DNA from: Bradyrhizobium manausense
Lineage (GTDB): Bacteria; Pseudomonadota; Alphaproteobacteria; Rhizobiales; Xanthobacteraceae
Assembly (NCBI RefSeq): GCF_018129685.1
Contig: NZ_JAFCLG010000011.1
Coordinates: 62,001 to 126,000, forward strand
DNA length: 64,000 bases
Direction of reading: 5' to 3'
The stretch's first letter is position 1. The number at the start of each line of letters is the position of its first letter. Below, piece after piece: positions 1-9,062 of the stretch. The notes below the pieces were generated by a model. That model searched no databases. It worked only from the letters and a program-made list of their open reading frames with translations, and was not told the origin of the DNA. A program made the translations under genes and the position numbers.

Positions 1-122
1 TCGGAATGTTGCCGTTGCCGGAGGCATATTTCCCGATCCTGGTCGCAATCCTGCTGAGTTACTGCCTGCTCACACAATTGATCAAGCGGCTCTACATCCG
101 CCGCTTCGATCAATGGCTGTAG
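1..122 (+). CDS. C-terminal end of an MgtA/MgtB-like P-type ATPase (partial)
   Basis: Only the last 39 residues are in the window, read in the frame starting at base 3 and ending at a TAG. They form one hydrophobic segment followed by the basic tail LLTQLIKRLYIRRF, which resembles the last transmembrane helix and cytoplasmic end of Mg2+-transporting P-type ATPases of the inner membrane. No catalytic domain is visible, so the assignment rests on this tail alone. Another multi-helix transporter with a similar end is possible. Confidence 0.55.
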   Translation, partial: GMLPLPEAYFPILVAILLSYCLLTQLIKRLYIRRFDQWL

Positions 123-131
123 GGAGGGATC

Positions 132-359
132 ATGCGAACCGGCCACGTTTGGGAGCGCATCGGAGATCGCGTCACGCGCTATGCCGCAAGCGCCTTGATC
201 CGCCTCGCTCGCGGCATACTGCTGAGTTCTCAGCAACTGTATCTCGCCGGTTTGATCGATCTGGCGGGCGCGAAGCGCGCCTACCGCTTAAGCGGCGGGG
301 TCTGGCGGCTCGGCTGGCTCTTGATCAGACCGAGGGGCCGTTGTCATCATCGGATTTGA
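132..359 (+). CDS. small hypothetical protein, 75 aa
   Basis: The ORF begins 10 bases after the upstream ATPase stop and has a purine-rich GGAGGG just before its ATG, so it is probably translated with that gene. The protein is basic, with an amphipathic leucine/alanine-rich middle (LIRLARGILLSSQQLYLAGL). I recognise no family. It could be a small membrane-associated partner of the transporter, or a chance ORF; the ribosome binding site is the main support. Confidence 0.45.
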   Translation: MRTGHVWERIGDRVTRYAASALIRLARGILLSSQQLYLAGLIDLAGAKRAYRLSGGVWRLGWLLIRPRGRCHHRI

Positions 360-514
360 AGCTGCGCTTCAATTCCAACTTCTAGGTTCGACCACGATCG
401 ATGAGCCGTCTTCGACAGATTCGATGAAGCCATAGTTGCAACTTTGTCACGCGCGAATGCAGGAAGCGGCGAGAGGTTTCTCCGCTGGTTAAAGCACGAC
501 CTTGGATAAGGCTC

Positions 515-2566
515 TTGAGCGAAATGAAGCGGATATGTCTGACCAGCGCAGTCGCGGGACTCGCCCTTGCCATGCCCGTTGCGGCCGGCGCGGCCGAGTC
601 CTATCCGACCAAGGCGCCGAAGCCTGATGTTGCGGAGTGGACCGGCCTTTATCTGGGCGGACACTTCGGATACGCGTACGGCTGGTCAGGCTGGAGCGCA
701 AGCGACGCCCTGTCGACGGCGAGTGGATCGACCCGCCTGTTCAACTCGTATGACGCCTTCAAGGGCACCGGCAGCTATCTGTTCGGCCTGCAGGCCGGCT
801 ACAATGTCATGTTGCCGTCGCGCGTGGTGCTCGGCGTCGAGACGGATTTCTCGGCCCCCAACACGATTGCCGGTGAGCGAACGGTGACGTCCGCCTCCGG
901 CGGCACGGCCAGCTATCGCGACACGGTCCTCGGCATGGGAACGGCACGCGGCAGGCTCGGCTACGCCTTCGATCATTGGCTGCTTTATGCGACCGCGGGC
1001 TTTGCCTGGTCCTACGACCGGCTGGAGCGCACGCAGCTTACCGGTACGCCGCTGGTCGGCAACGCCGGCATCGGCACCGTCGATACGGCGTTGACATGGC
1101 GTCTTGGCTGGGCCGCCGGCATCGGGGCCGAGGTGCCGATCGCACCGCACTGGACGGCCAAGGTCGAATATCTCGCCTCGGAATTCGGGGATCATCGCAA
1201 GGGCCTCGCCGCATCGGCGGAGTCGCTCAACTCCAATCTCTCGGTGCAGCGGGTCCAGGTCGGGCTGAACTATCAGCTCGGGCCCGACCCCGCGCGCACC
1301 GATATCGCGGTCAAGGGCATTTCACCTGCCGAGACGGACAACTTCGCCGTCCATGGACAGACGACGATCGTCACCCAGTACGCGCTGTCGTTTCGCGCGC
1401 CCTATGCCGGACAGAACAGCCTCTCCCCCAATCAGGTGCGCGAGACCTTCGACGCGGACCTCTATGTCGGCTTCCGCCCCTGGGACGGCGCCGAAATCTG
1501 GATCAACCCGGAGATCGACCAGGGCTTCGGCCTCAACGGCACGTTCGGCGTGGCCGGCTTCCCCAGCGCGGAGGCTTACAAGGTCGGGGCCACCTATCCC
1601 TATGCGAGGATCCCGCGCGCGTTTCTGCGGCAGACGATCGATCTCGGCGGCGAGGCGCAGAAAGTCGAGTCCGGGCTCACGCAATTCGCGGGCTCGCAGA
1701 CCAGCGATCGTCTCGTACTCACGGTCGGCAAGTTCAGCGTCGTCGATATCTTCGATTCCAACAAGTACGCCCACGACCCCCGCGGCGACTTCCTCAACTG
1801 GACGCTGGTCACCACGGGTGCATTCGACTACGCGGCCGATGCGTGGGCCTTCACATATGGCGTCGCAGCCGAATGGTACACCGGGGCGTGGACGTTCCGC
1901 GCCGGCGCATTCGACGGCCCCGCGGTTCCGAACAGCACGGATCTGGATCCGGCCTTCGGACAATTCCAGATGGTCGGCGAGATCGAGCGCCGCTACAGCC
2001 TGTTGAACCAGCCCGGCAAGATCGCTGTGACCGGCTATCTGACCCGTGCGCGGATGGGCAACTTCCAGGACGCCGTCAACCTCGCCAACCTCACGGGCGC
2101 GCCGCCGGACCTCTCGCTCGTGCGCAGCTACACGAGCAAGCTCGGCGTTGCCGGCAATGTCGAGCAGCAGGTCATTCCCGGCGTGGGCCTGTTCGCGCGG
2201 GCCGGCTACACGCCCGGCAGGCTCGAGGCCTACGCGTTCACCGACGCCGACGCCACGCTCGCCGGCGGCGCCTCGATCTCCGGAAAATTCTGGAACAGGC
2301 CGAACGATACGCTCGGAATCGCCGGAATTCGCAACATGATCTCCGCGGTGCACCAGGCCTATTTCGCGGTCGGTGGATACAGCGCATTGATCGGCGATGG
2401 GCGGCTTCCGCATCCGGGCGCGGAGAAGATCCTGGAAGTATACTACACGCTTCCGATCGCTACCTGGATGCTGAGCTTCGACTATCAGTTCATCGCCAAT
2501 CCGGCCTATAACCGTGACCGCGGGCCAGTCTCGATCGTCGCCACGCGCCTGCATGCACAATTCTGA
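515..2566 (+). CDS. outer-membrane porin, Omp25-like barrel joined to an OprB-like carbohydrate porin
   Basis: Translation gives a signal peptide (MKRICLTSAVAGLALAMPVA, then AGAAES) and two parts. Residues about 40-250 have the WTGLYLGGHFGYAYG opening and alternating aromatic strands of Omp25/RopB-type 8-stranded barrels. Residues about 270-683 look like the carbohydrate-selective OprB family (HGQTTIVTQY, VGKFSVVDIFDSN, YAHDPRGDFLNW) and end with the strand-like RLHAQF. The protein should sit in the outer membrane and pass small solutes, probably sugars. The start may be TTG at 515 or ATG at 524; an AAGG lies just before 515, while ATG 524 gives the cleaner signal peptide. The fusion of two barrel types in one chain is unusual, but homologous fusions occur in Bradyrhizobium. 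Confidence 0.85.
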   Translation: MSEMKRICLTSAVAGLALAMPVAAGAAESYPTKAPKPDVAEWTGLYLGGHFGYAYGWSGWSASDALSTASGSTRLFNSYDAFKGTGSYLFGLQAGYNVMLPSRVVLGVETDFSAPNTIAGERTVTSASGGTASYRDTVLGMGTARGRLGYAFDHWLLYATAGFAWSYDRLERTQLTGTPLVGNAGIGTVDTALTWRLGWAAGIGAEVPIAPHWTAKVEYLASEFGDHRKGLAASAESLNSNLSVQRVQVGLNYQLGPDPARTDIAVKGISPAETDNFAVHGQTTIVTQYALSFRAPYAGQNSLSPNQVRETFDADLYVGFRPWDGAEIWINPEIDQGFGLNGTFGVAGFPSAEAYKVGATYPYARIPRAFLRQTIDLGGEAQKVESGLTQFAGSQTSDRLVLTVGKFSVVDIFDSNKYAHDPRGDFLNWTLVTTGAFDYAADAWAFTYGVAAEWYTGAWTFRAGAFDGPAVPNSTDLDPAFGQFQMVGEIERRYSLLNQPGKIAVTGYLTRARMGNFQDAVNLANLTGAPPDLSLVRSYTSKLGVAGNVEQQVIPGVGLFARAGYTPGRLEAYAFTDADATLAGGASISGKFWNRPNDTLGIAGIRNMISAVHQAYFAVGGYSALIGDGRLPHPGAEKILEVYYTLPIATWMLSFDYQFIANPAYNRDRGPVSIVATRLHAQF

Positions 2567-2640
2567 TTTTTCTTCTCAACTGATGCCGCAATGTTTGATA
2601 GCATTCGCCCCGTTCAAATCAGTGGCCCTACGGTGCTCCA

Positions 2641-3018
2641 ATGCGCAAACGAAAGCCACACCTGCTCTTCTTGCTCGCAACCTGCCTGTTGATTGAAGTA
2701 GCCTTCTTTCAAGGCCTCGCGGTGGCTCTCGGAAGCTCAAGTTCACACGACGAGCCATGGAATCCGGATCATATCGACCGGCTACCTCCCGACGTTCGAA
2801 ACGTGTTACTCCATAGCTGTCGCGGACGTATCCAGGCCGCGCACTACTTCGCAACCTATCTCGACCATGCGCGGACGGTTCGGCTCCATTTTGAGAACCT
2901 GCGGTGCGATGGCGAGCAGAGATTCAAACGACGTGATAGCTGCCTTCACGAGGAATTTGTCGCATTCGGCGCCGGTCATCGGCTGATGAAGCGCTACTAC
3001 GCTCCCTGTAATGACTAA
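2641..3018 (+). CDS. exported hypothetical protein, 125 aa
   Basis: The N-terminus is a clear signal or anchor sequence (basic MRKRKPH, then a hydrophobic run LLFLLATCLLIEVAFFQG). The remaining part is soluble, with four cysteines (SCRG, LRCD, SCLH, APCND) that could form disulfides in the periplasm, and a histidine-rich region. It follows the porin by 74 bases in the same direction. I recognise no domain. Length and cysteine spacing suggest a small periplasmic protein, but this is inference. Confidence 0.5.
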   Translation: MRKRKPHLLFLLATCLLIEVAFFQGLAVALGSSSSHDEPWNPDHIDRLPPDVRNVLLHSCRGRIQAAHYFATYLDHARTVRLHFENLRCDGEQRFKRRDSCLHEEFVAFGAGHRLMKRYYAPCND

Positions 3019-3329
3019 GCTCGTACGGTCCCTTTATTGCCCTAATCACCATCGCTCGAATCGCCAAGCCGCGACACTTCGGCAAGGGCTGGCGGTCTAG
3101 GCCATCAATGATAAACCGGTGCTTGTAAGCTTCCTGTAAGGTTTCTGAGCCACGCGGGTGTGTAGGCGAATCCACGTATACTTGTTATCAACATAAGGCG
3201 TTCTACTTTGATCGGGATCGCGGCCTGTTCTCCCAACACAGGGCGTCGATTACGAGGTCCGGTTGGGTTCGCCTCCATTTCCGGACCTCGTTCCGCCGGA
3301 ACATACGACAACGGCAATGGTTTGAAACG

Positions 3330-4741
3330 ACTCGGGGCGAGCTATCGCCGAATCTTGGTGACGGACGGGGTCAGGCGGCAGCGGATTGAGCTTGCGATCT
3401 GACGACTTCGATTCCGTCGGCGAAGTTTACACCGAGGATGAGTTTCGGCAACTGGTTGTGACCATCGAGACGACGCCAGCTTTTCTCGGCGGCCTCGGCG
3501 AGCTTGAAGATCATAGCGAGCGCAGTCTTGTTCGACAGACATCCCTTGGCGCGCACGGTGCGGTGGCGCACGGTCGCGAACGCGCTTTCGATGACGTTGG
3601 TGGTGCGCAGATGCTTCCAATGCTCGGCCGGGAAGTCGTAGAAGGCGAGCAGCGCGTCGCGATCCTTGGTCAAACACTCGACTGCCTTGTCGTATTTGAC
3701 GCCCCAGGTTTCGACGAAGGCGTCGAAGGCTGCCAGCGCATCCTTCTTGGTCTCGGCCATCCAGATCTCCTGCAGCGCCCGCTTGGCTTTCGGTTGCTGG
3801 CTCTTCGGCAGCTTGTTGAGGACGTTTGCGGTCTTGTGCACCCAGCAGCGCTGGCCGCGCGTCTTCGGCCACACCTCCTCGACCGCCTGCCAGAAGCCGA
3901 GCGCGCCGTCGGCAACCGCGAGCTCGGGCGCCGTCGCAAGCCCGCGCCGCTTCAGATCGAGGAGCAGCTCCCTCCAGGATTGGGCACTCTCGCGCACGCC
4001 GTCGATGAGGCCGACGAGCTCCTTCTTGCCCTCGGGCGTGGCCCCGATGATGACCAGCAGGCATTGCGCCTCGTCCTCGAGCCGGGCCTGGACATGGATG
4101 CCGTCGACCCAGAAGTAGACGTAGCGTTTGGCTGACAGATCGCGCTTGCTCCAGCGCGCGTGCTCCTCCGACCAGGCCTCCTTGAGCCGCCCGACGGTCG
4201 AGGCCGAGAGCCCGCCGGCATCCTTGCCGAGCAACGCAACGAGCGCCTCCTCGAAGTCGCCGGTGGAAACGCCCTTGAGGTAGAGGATCGGGATCAGCAC
4301 TTCGAGACTCTTCGACCGGCGCGCGTAGGGAGGCAGAATCGCCGACGAAAAGCGGATGCGCTCCGAGCCCTCGCCGACACGGTCGCGCACCCGCGGGCAG
4401 CGCACCGCGACCGGGCCGATGCCGGTCATGACCTCGCGCTCGGGCAGATGGCCGTGGCGCACCAGCCGTTGGCGGCCATCATCGGTAACCTTATCGGCGT
4501 GCCTGCCGAGCAAAGCCGCCACTTCGGCCTCCACGGCCTGCGTCAGCAGCGCTCGCGCGCCGTTGCGCAAAACCTCGGTCAGCGGGTCCGCGAAACTTCC
4601 TGGCTGAGAAAATTGAAAAACGTTAGTGTCGGTCACGGCGTATCTTCCTTCGATGGAAAGTGGAGGCGTCAAGCACCCCCACGATACGCCGCCTTACCCC
4701 TTTATGCCGTCACCAACTTTCGCCCATAGCTCACTCGGGGC
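3330..4741 (-). mobile_element. complete IS256-family insertion sequence with 9-bp target duplication
   Basis: Imperfect 26-bp inverted repeats lie at 3339-3364 and 4707-4732 (22 of 26 match; outer GAGCTAT and inner TTGGTGACGG are identical). Directly outside both ends is the same 9-mer ACTCGGGGC (3330-3338 and 4733-4741), as expected for an IS256 target duplication of 8-9 bp. The element body is 1394 bp and holds one transposase gene on the minus strand. Intact ends plus an intact transposase suggest a recent, possibly still active insertion. Confidence 0.93.
3371..4636 (-). CDS. IS256-family transposase, 421 aa
   Basis: The protein is a full-length Mutator/IS256 transposase that cuts and joins DNA at the ends of its element. 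Visible DDE catalytic surroundings are D in YFWVDGIHV, D in LAVADGALGFW and E in TTNVIESAFATVRHR. I place the start at the GTG giving MTDTNVFQFSQPG at 4636, because GAAGGAAG lies just upstream and IS256 proteins usually begin this way; an ATG at 4672 is an alternative. It is the only gene within the inverted repeats. No frameshift is seen. Confidence 0.93.
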   Translation of the reverse strand: MTDTNVFQFSQPGSFADPLTEVLRNGARALLTQAVEAEVAALLGRHADKVTDDGRQRLVRHGHLPEREVMTGIGPVAVRCPRVRDRVGEGSERIRFSSAILPPYARRSKSLEVLIPILYLKGVSTGDFEEALVALLGKDAGGLSASTVGRLKEAWSEEHARWSKRDLSAKRYVYFWVDGIHVQARLEDEAQCLLVIIGATPEGKKELVGLIDGVRESAQSWRELLLDLKRRGLATAPELAVADGALGFWQAVEEVWPKTRGQRCWVHKTANVLNKLPKSQQPKAKRALQEIWMAETKKDALAAFDAFVETWGVKYDKAVECLTKDRDALLAFYDFPAEHWKHLRTTNVIESAFATVRHRTVRAKGCLSNKTALAMIFKLAEAAEKSWRRLDGHNQLPKLILGVNFADGIEVVRSQAQSAAA

Positions 4742-4897
4742 GATTATCTGCAAGTAGCCCTTCAATTGTGACTCTCTGAAGTGTCGCGCATCTAGCAGGC
4801 TGTTGAAGAACTCGGCCGAGGTTGCAAATTAGGCGTTTCGGTCTCTGTCGATCGCGACGATGGCCGAGGGTCTTCGCGCGGCCGGGCACTTTGGCCA

Positions 4898-5023
4898 TCA
4901 GCCGGCCGCTGCCATCAGCTTTGGCAGCCGAACCAGATTGTAGGCGGCGGCAGCAAAGGTAAAGGCCCATGCGACGCGATCACGGCCACGGATGTCATTC
5001 GGCCCTTTAATTGCGGATTGTTG
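4898..5023 (-). pseudogene. C-terminal remnant of an IS5-like transposase
   Basis: About 40 codons remain, ending in a stop: GRDRVAWAFTFAAAAYNL followed by VRLPKLMAAAG. This is the familiar C-terminal end of IS5-group transposases in rhizobia. Nothing upstream continues the frame as a transposase. It shows that this intergenic region has been hit by more than one insertion element. Around 4801-4860, between this remnant and the IS256 element, the sequence resembles an IS end but I could not define a repeat. Confidence 0.75.
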
Positions 5024-5476
5024 TCAATCACCTTTTAAACTTTCCGAACGGCACGACGGTAGCGCTCGCGCCGTCGGAGCTGGTCAGGGTTGCGGAGACG
5101 GCGCGAGCGCGGCTGATACGTAGTTTGCCGGCCAGGCTGTCAATCGGCGTGGGGTCCCGACGCCGATCGGCGAGCTAATCTATTGATCTATTGAGCGGCA
5201 GAGGGGTCAATCTTAGACGCCTGTTCACAATCAAGCGCTGGAATTGCTCGCTGGTGTGCTGGGCCTTTCCGGGTCGTGCAGTACCATGATGACGGGGGTT
5301 GGGACGAACATTTTGGCAAACCTCTCCTGTATTTCGTAAGTCATTCGTTGCCGAGCGCCTTGGTTAAACAAGAGTTAACTACGGTTGTTAGCCGAACATA
5401 AGTGCATGGCCGATAGCTATTAACGGCGAGCGCGGAGAAAGCGCGCACCGAAGAGCGATAAGAAGGAAACGGCCCC

Positions 5477-5596
5477 ATGCCCGCCGCCGCGTTTACCGCC
5501 ACCGTCACAGAAGTGTGCGAGGGCAGATATCTCCTTCGGCTTTTTCAGCGGCCTGAACCGCCGTTCAACGGGCATCAACGGCTAGGCGATTTCTAA
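5477..5596 (+). CDS. possible 39-aa leader ORF
   Basis: An ATG preceded by AGAAGGAAAC opens a 39-residue frame ending 46 bases before the downstream GGDEF-EAL gene. The peptide (MPAAAFTATVTEVCEGRYLL...) resembles nothing I know. The ribosome binding site is convincing, the peptide less so. The rest of 5024-5640 shows only an AT-richer stretch at about 5360-5420 that could hold promoters; no other gene is supported there. Confidence 0.3.
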   Translation: MPAAAFTATVTEVCEGRYLLRLFQRPEPPFNGHQRLGDF

Positions 5597-5642
5597 TAAT
5601 CGGGACGCGATTCCGCCCCTCCTGCACTAAGTTGAGACGCCA

Positions 5643-7598
5643 ATGACCGCCTTTCGACTACTCTGGATGCTGATACTCACCGTGTTTGTCGGTGAGTTGA
5701 CCATCATGTTCGGCCTCCAATTCGTTCACGTCGACAATCGGCTTATCGAGGCCATGGTCGACGCCTCGTCTCTGGTCGTCATCGTCTTTCCCTTCCTGTA
5801 TCTTTTCGTTTTCCGGACGATGTCGAACAACATCCACGAGCTGGAGCTCGCAAAGCATCAGCTATGGGATGCAAACGAAACACTTGAACACCGAATCAAG
5901 GAACGGACGGAAGAAGTTTCCGAGCAGGCAGCGGAGCTTCGACGCGCCAACGAGCGCTTTGAGAGCGCCGTCGAAAACGTACCCCAGGGCATTTGCCTGT
6001 TCGATGCCAACCAGCGGGTCATCGTGGCCAATGCCCGTTATGGAGAAATCTACAAACTCACACCCGAGGAGATCAAGCCCGGCACCACGCTGCAGGAGAT
6101 TCTCGAGAGCCGAAAAAGGCAGGGGACGAATTTCGCGATTGCGACCGACGTCTACCGCGCCGTCAACATCAAGAAGGTCCATGAAATCCTGGATCTGGCC
6201 GATGGCCGCACGGTGTCGATTTCGCGCAGCGTTCTGTCGGACGGTGGCTGGCTCACCTCTCACGAAGACATCACCCAGCGACGGCAGAACGAGAGGAAGG
6301 TGGCCTACCTTGCCACCCACGATCCGCTCACCGGCCTGCCGAACCGCGCCTGTTTCGTCAGCGAGCTCGAGCGGGTCACTGCCGAGTCCGGCGCAATCGG
6401 GAATACCGCCGTCTTCCTGCTCGATCTCGATCGCTTCAAGGCGGTCAACGATACGCTTGGCCATGCGGCAGGGGACCAATTGCTCAAGGAGGTGGCGAGC
6501 CGTCTCAGCTCCGAAATTCGCGAACACGACCTCGTTGCGCGCCTCGGCGGCGATGAATTCGCGATCATCCAGAACCTCGACGCTGCAGTCCATGAGCCGG
6601 TGATCTCGCTCGCCCTGCGGATCATCGACGTTATCGGCAGGCCATTTGAACTCGACGGCCATATCGCAAGTGTCGGAACGAGCATCGGCATAGCGCTGTG
6701 TCCCGAGCAGGGCCGCGACGGAACGGAGCTGATAAAGAAGGCGGATCTGGCCCTCTACGCGGTCAAGGAAGGGGGACGAAACAACTTCCGGATCTACGAC
6801 GCCGAAATGACGGAGGTGGTCGAGCATCAGAAGCTGCTCGAGAGCGAACTAACTCGTGCAATCGAGCGGGAGGAGTTCGAGCTCTATTACCAGCCCGTTC
6901 TCGACCTGAAGACTCGCAGGGTGACCGGGGCCGAGGCGCTCATTCGCTGGAATCATCCCGAGCGCGGCATGCTCTCGCCGGATCAGTTCATACCGCTGGC
7001 CGAAGAAACGGGCTTGATCGTTACGCTCGGGGAATGGGTCTTGCAGCAAGGCTGCAGGGATGCTGCGGCCTGGCCCGAGAACCTGAGGGTTGCGATCAAT
7101 CTGTCGGCCCATCAGTTCAACTGTGGCAACCTGTTCGACCTGGTGCTCTGTGCGTTGGTGGAATCCGGGCTTAGCCCCTGGCGGCTCGAATTGGAGATCA
7201 CTGAATTCGTATTGCTGGACAATCGGCCCGAATATCTCCAGACGTTGCGCCAGCTGAAAAACATCGGGGTCTCGATCGTGCTGGATGATTTCGCGACCGG
7301 GCATTCTGCGACCCGCCAGCTGATGCTTGAAGCGGTTGACAGGATCAAGATCGACAAGTCCTTCGTGCATGGCATGACCAGCCAACGCGAAAGCTCGGCG
7401 ATTGTCGCCTCAACGATTGCTCTGGCGCGAGGTCTGGGCATCTCGGTAACGGCCGAAGGCGTCGAGACACATGAGCAGCTGCATCAGCTGTCGCTTGCCG
7501 GAGCAGATCTTGCGCAGGGCTATCTCATCGGCCGACCGATGCCCCTTGGCGATTTCCTGAGCGAGGGCCGCCAGTCGCATGCCGAAATCGTTGCCTGA
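5643..7598 (+). CDS. membrane-bound PAS-GGDEF-EAL c-di-GMP protein, 651 aa
   Basis: Two transmembrane helices (about residues 5-28 and 38-58) are followed by a coiled coil (60-105), a PAS domain (about 105-215), a GGDEF domain (LGGDEF at 301-306) and an EAL domain (EAL at 431-433). Both catalytic sets look complete: GGDEF with the inhibitory RxxD site (REHD, five residues upstream), and EAL with LEITE, DDF, KIDKSF and TAEGVET. The protein could therefore make and degrade cyclic di-GMP, switching between motile and attached growth. Which activity dominates cannot be read from the sequence. It is followed after 31 bases by a DUF2336 gene, probably in the same transcript. Confidence 0.93.
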   Translation: MTAFRLLWMLILTVFVGELTIMFGLQFVHVDNRLIEAMVDASSLVVIVFPFLYLFVFRTMSNNIHELELAKHQLWDANETLEHRIKERTEEVSEQAAELRRANERFESAVENVPQGICLFDANQRVIVANARYGEIYKLTPEEIKPGTTLQEILESRKRQGTNFAIATDVYRAVNIKKVHEILDLADGRTVSISRSVLSDGGWLTSHEDITQRRQNERKVAYLATHDPLTGLPNRACFVSELERVTAESGAIGNTAVFLLDLDRFKAVNDTLGHAAGDQLLKEVASRLSSEIREHDLVARLGGDEFAIIQNLDAAVHEPVISLALRIIDVIGRPFELDGHIASVGTSIGIALCPEQGRDGTELIKKADLALYAVKEGGRNNFRIYDAEMTEVVEHQKLLESELTRAIEREEFELYYQPVLDLKTRRVTGAEALIRWNHPERGMLSPDQFIPLAEETGLIVTLGEWVLQQGCRDAAAWPENLRVAINLSAHQFNCGNLFDLVLCALVESGLSPWRLELEITEFVLLDNRPEYLQTLRQLKNIGVSIVLDDFATGHSATRQLMLEAVDRIKIDKSFVHGMTSQRESSAIVASTIALARGLGISVTAEGVETHEQLHQLSLAGADLAQGYLIGRPMPLGDFLSEGRQSHAEIVA

Positions 7599-7629
7599 GC
7601 GCCTTGTCGGAAGGACCGGTTAGTTTGGC

Positions 7630-8751
7630 ATGAAGTCCCAGGAAAGTCTGATAGACCAGCTCGAAGATGCCGTGTCAGGCAAGAGCCTTGCGCGGCGAGC
7701 CGACATGCTCAAGCGCGTGACCGATCTGTTTCTTTGCAGTTCCGGGACGCACTCCCCGGCGGAGATAGACCTCTTCGATGAGGTCATGACCAGGCTGGTC
7801 GACAGCGTCGAGGTCGCGGCCCGGGCTCAGTTTGGCAACCGGCTGGCCGACGCAGCCGATGCCCCGGGCAACGTCATGCGCCTGCTGGCTTTCGATAGGG
7901 CGATCGAAGTCGCCGGCCCCGTTCTTTCCCGATCGGAGCGCCTCAGCGACGAAGACCTGATCAGAAACGCCGAGACAATGAGCCAGGACCATCTGCTCGC
8001 GATCTCGAAACGTCGCGAGCTGAAAGAGGGCTTGACGGACGTTCTCATCACGCGCGGCAATCGGGCGGTGCTGGTCAGTACCGCAACCAATTCCGGCAGC
8101 CGGTTCTCTCCAGTTGGTGTCTCCAGCCTCGTCGAAAAGGCCGGATCGGACGATACCCTTGCGCTCTCCATTTGGGCTCGCCGGGATATTCCGCGCCAGC
8201 AGATGGTCAGGCTATTCCGACAGGCGTCCGAAGGCCTGAGATTGCAGCTCGAGGCTGCAAATCCTTTGCAGGTCGGCTCGATCCGTGCAGCCATCACTCT
8301 CGCCTCGGAACACGTGCAGGCGGTTGCCCGGGCCGGGTCCTCCGACTTCCGTCTTCTGAGCGGTTATCTCAAAGACCTCCATTCCAGCGACAATCTCGAC
8401 GAGAGCGTCCTCGATGAACTCGTGAGGGAGGAGAATTTCGACGGAGTCGCCGCGGCACTGTCGCTGATGTGCGACCTTCCGATAGGCACGGTCGAACGCG
8501 CGCTCGCACAAGGCCGCCATGAGCAAATCCTGCTGTTTGCGAGAGCCGCCGGACTGTCCTGGAACACAACCCTGGCCCTGATCAGGTTCCAGGCGTGTGG
8601 GCAGGCCGTTGCCCAGCCGGAAGCGGATCAGTATTTTGCCAGCTATTCCCGAATGCGGGTGAAGACAGCTCAGACCGCGCTCCAGTTCTATAGACTTCGC
8701 GAGGCCTCGGATCGGCCGACGATGCCGATGGCACCCAGTAGCAGGAAGTGA
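7630..8751 (+). CDS. DUF2336 domain protein, 373 aa
   Basis: A soluble all-helical protein matching the alphaproteobacterial DUF2336 family: an N-terminal helical repeat region (DMLKRVTDLFL..., EVAARAQFGNRLAD...), a middle region with VLITRGNRAVLVSTATNSG, and a C-terminal region with MCDLPIGTVERAL. The function of the family is not established. Its position directly behind a GGDEF-EAL gene and a shared promoter suggest a link to cyclic di-GMP signalling or cell-cycle control; that is inference from context. No enzyme motif is visible. Confidence 0.82.
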   Translation: MKSQESLIDQLEDAVSGKSLARRADMLKRVTDLFLCSSGTHSPAEIDLFDEVMTRLVDSVEVAARAQFGNRLADAADAPGNVMRLLAFDRAIEVAGPVLSRSERLSDEDLIRNAETMSQDHLLAISKRRELKEGLTDVLITRGNRAVLVSTATNSGSRFSPVGVSSLVEKAGSDDTLALSIWARRDIPRQQMVRLFRQASEGLRLQLEAANPLQVGSIRAAITLASEHVQAVARAGSSDFRLLSGYLKDLHSSDNLDESVLDELVREENFDGVAAALSLMCDLPIGTVERALAQGRHEQILLFARAAGLSWNTTLALIRFQACGQAVAQPEADQYFASYSRMRVKTAQTALQFYRLREASDRPTMPMAPSSRK

Positions 8752-9062
8752 AGCGAGTCGACTATCAAGTGCCACGCCGCTATCCAACCCTTGTGATGAT
8801 CTCCTTGGCCGCGATCATCATGTCTCCTTGAAGACCACGACCGCCGGGGCGTTAGCCCGATTTCATCATCCATTTTAGCGTTATCGTTCTCCGGAGAGCC
8901 GTCCCATCAAAAAAGTTCTTGCCATGTGGGTGTCATCCACAGATGCACAGGTGTGAGTTCTGCAAACTTCTGCATCTCTCTGCTTCGATCTGCATTGTTT
9001 TGCAGAGGATTGCAGAGCCTAGGGCGGCTTCCTATTTCTTGCTGGTTCGATGAGGCTTTGAG
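8752..9062. other. 311-bp intergenic region with phased repeat array
   Basis: No gene is supported. The distal half carries an array of six 10-bp repeats (listed separately) close to the next start codon at 9063. It may mark the transition from chromosome to island, because genes to the right are accessory in type, but I found no tRNA fragment or direct repeat here. Confidence 0.5.
8961..9020 (+). repeat. six 10-bp-phased TGC(A/T) repeats upstream of the 9063 gene
   Basis: The sequence is six consecutive 10-mers each beginning with TGCA or TGCT, at 8961, 8971, 8981, 8991, 9001 and 9011; each is preceded by TC, TT or AT. The spacing is exactly one DNA helical turn, so all copies face the same side of the double helix. 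This is typical of cooperative binding sites (operator iterons or partition sites). The array ends 42 bp before the start of a basic protein gene, which may be autoregulated through it. Confidence 0.7.

Noticed and set aside
976-2511. 511-aa arginine-rich frame inside the porin gene
   Set aside because: Shadow frame of the real porin, rich in Arg and His and with no domain, as is common in high-GC coding DNA.
8752-9062. left attachment site of the island
   Set aside because: No tRNA-Arg fragment or copy of the right-end sequence could be found here or elsewhere to the left.
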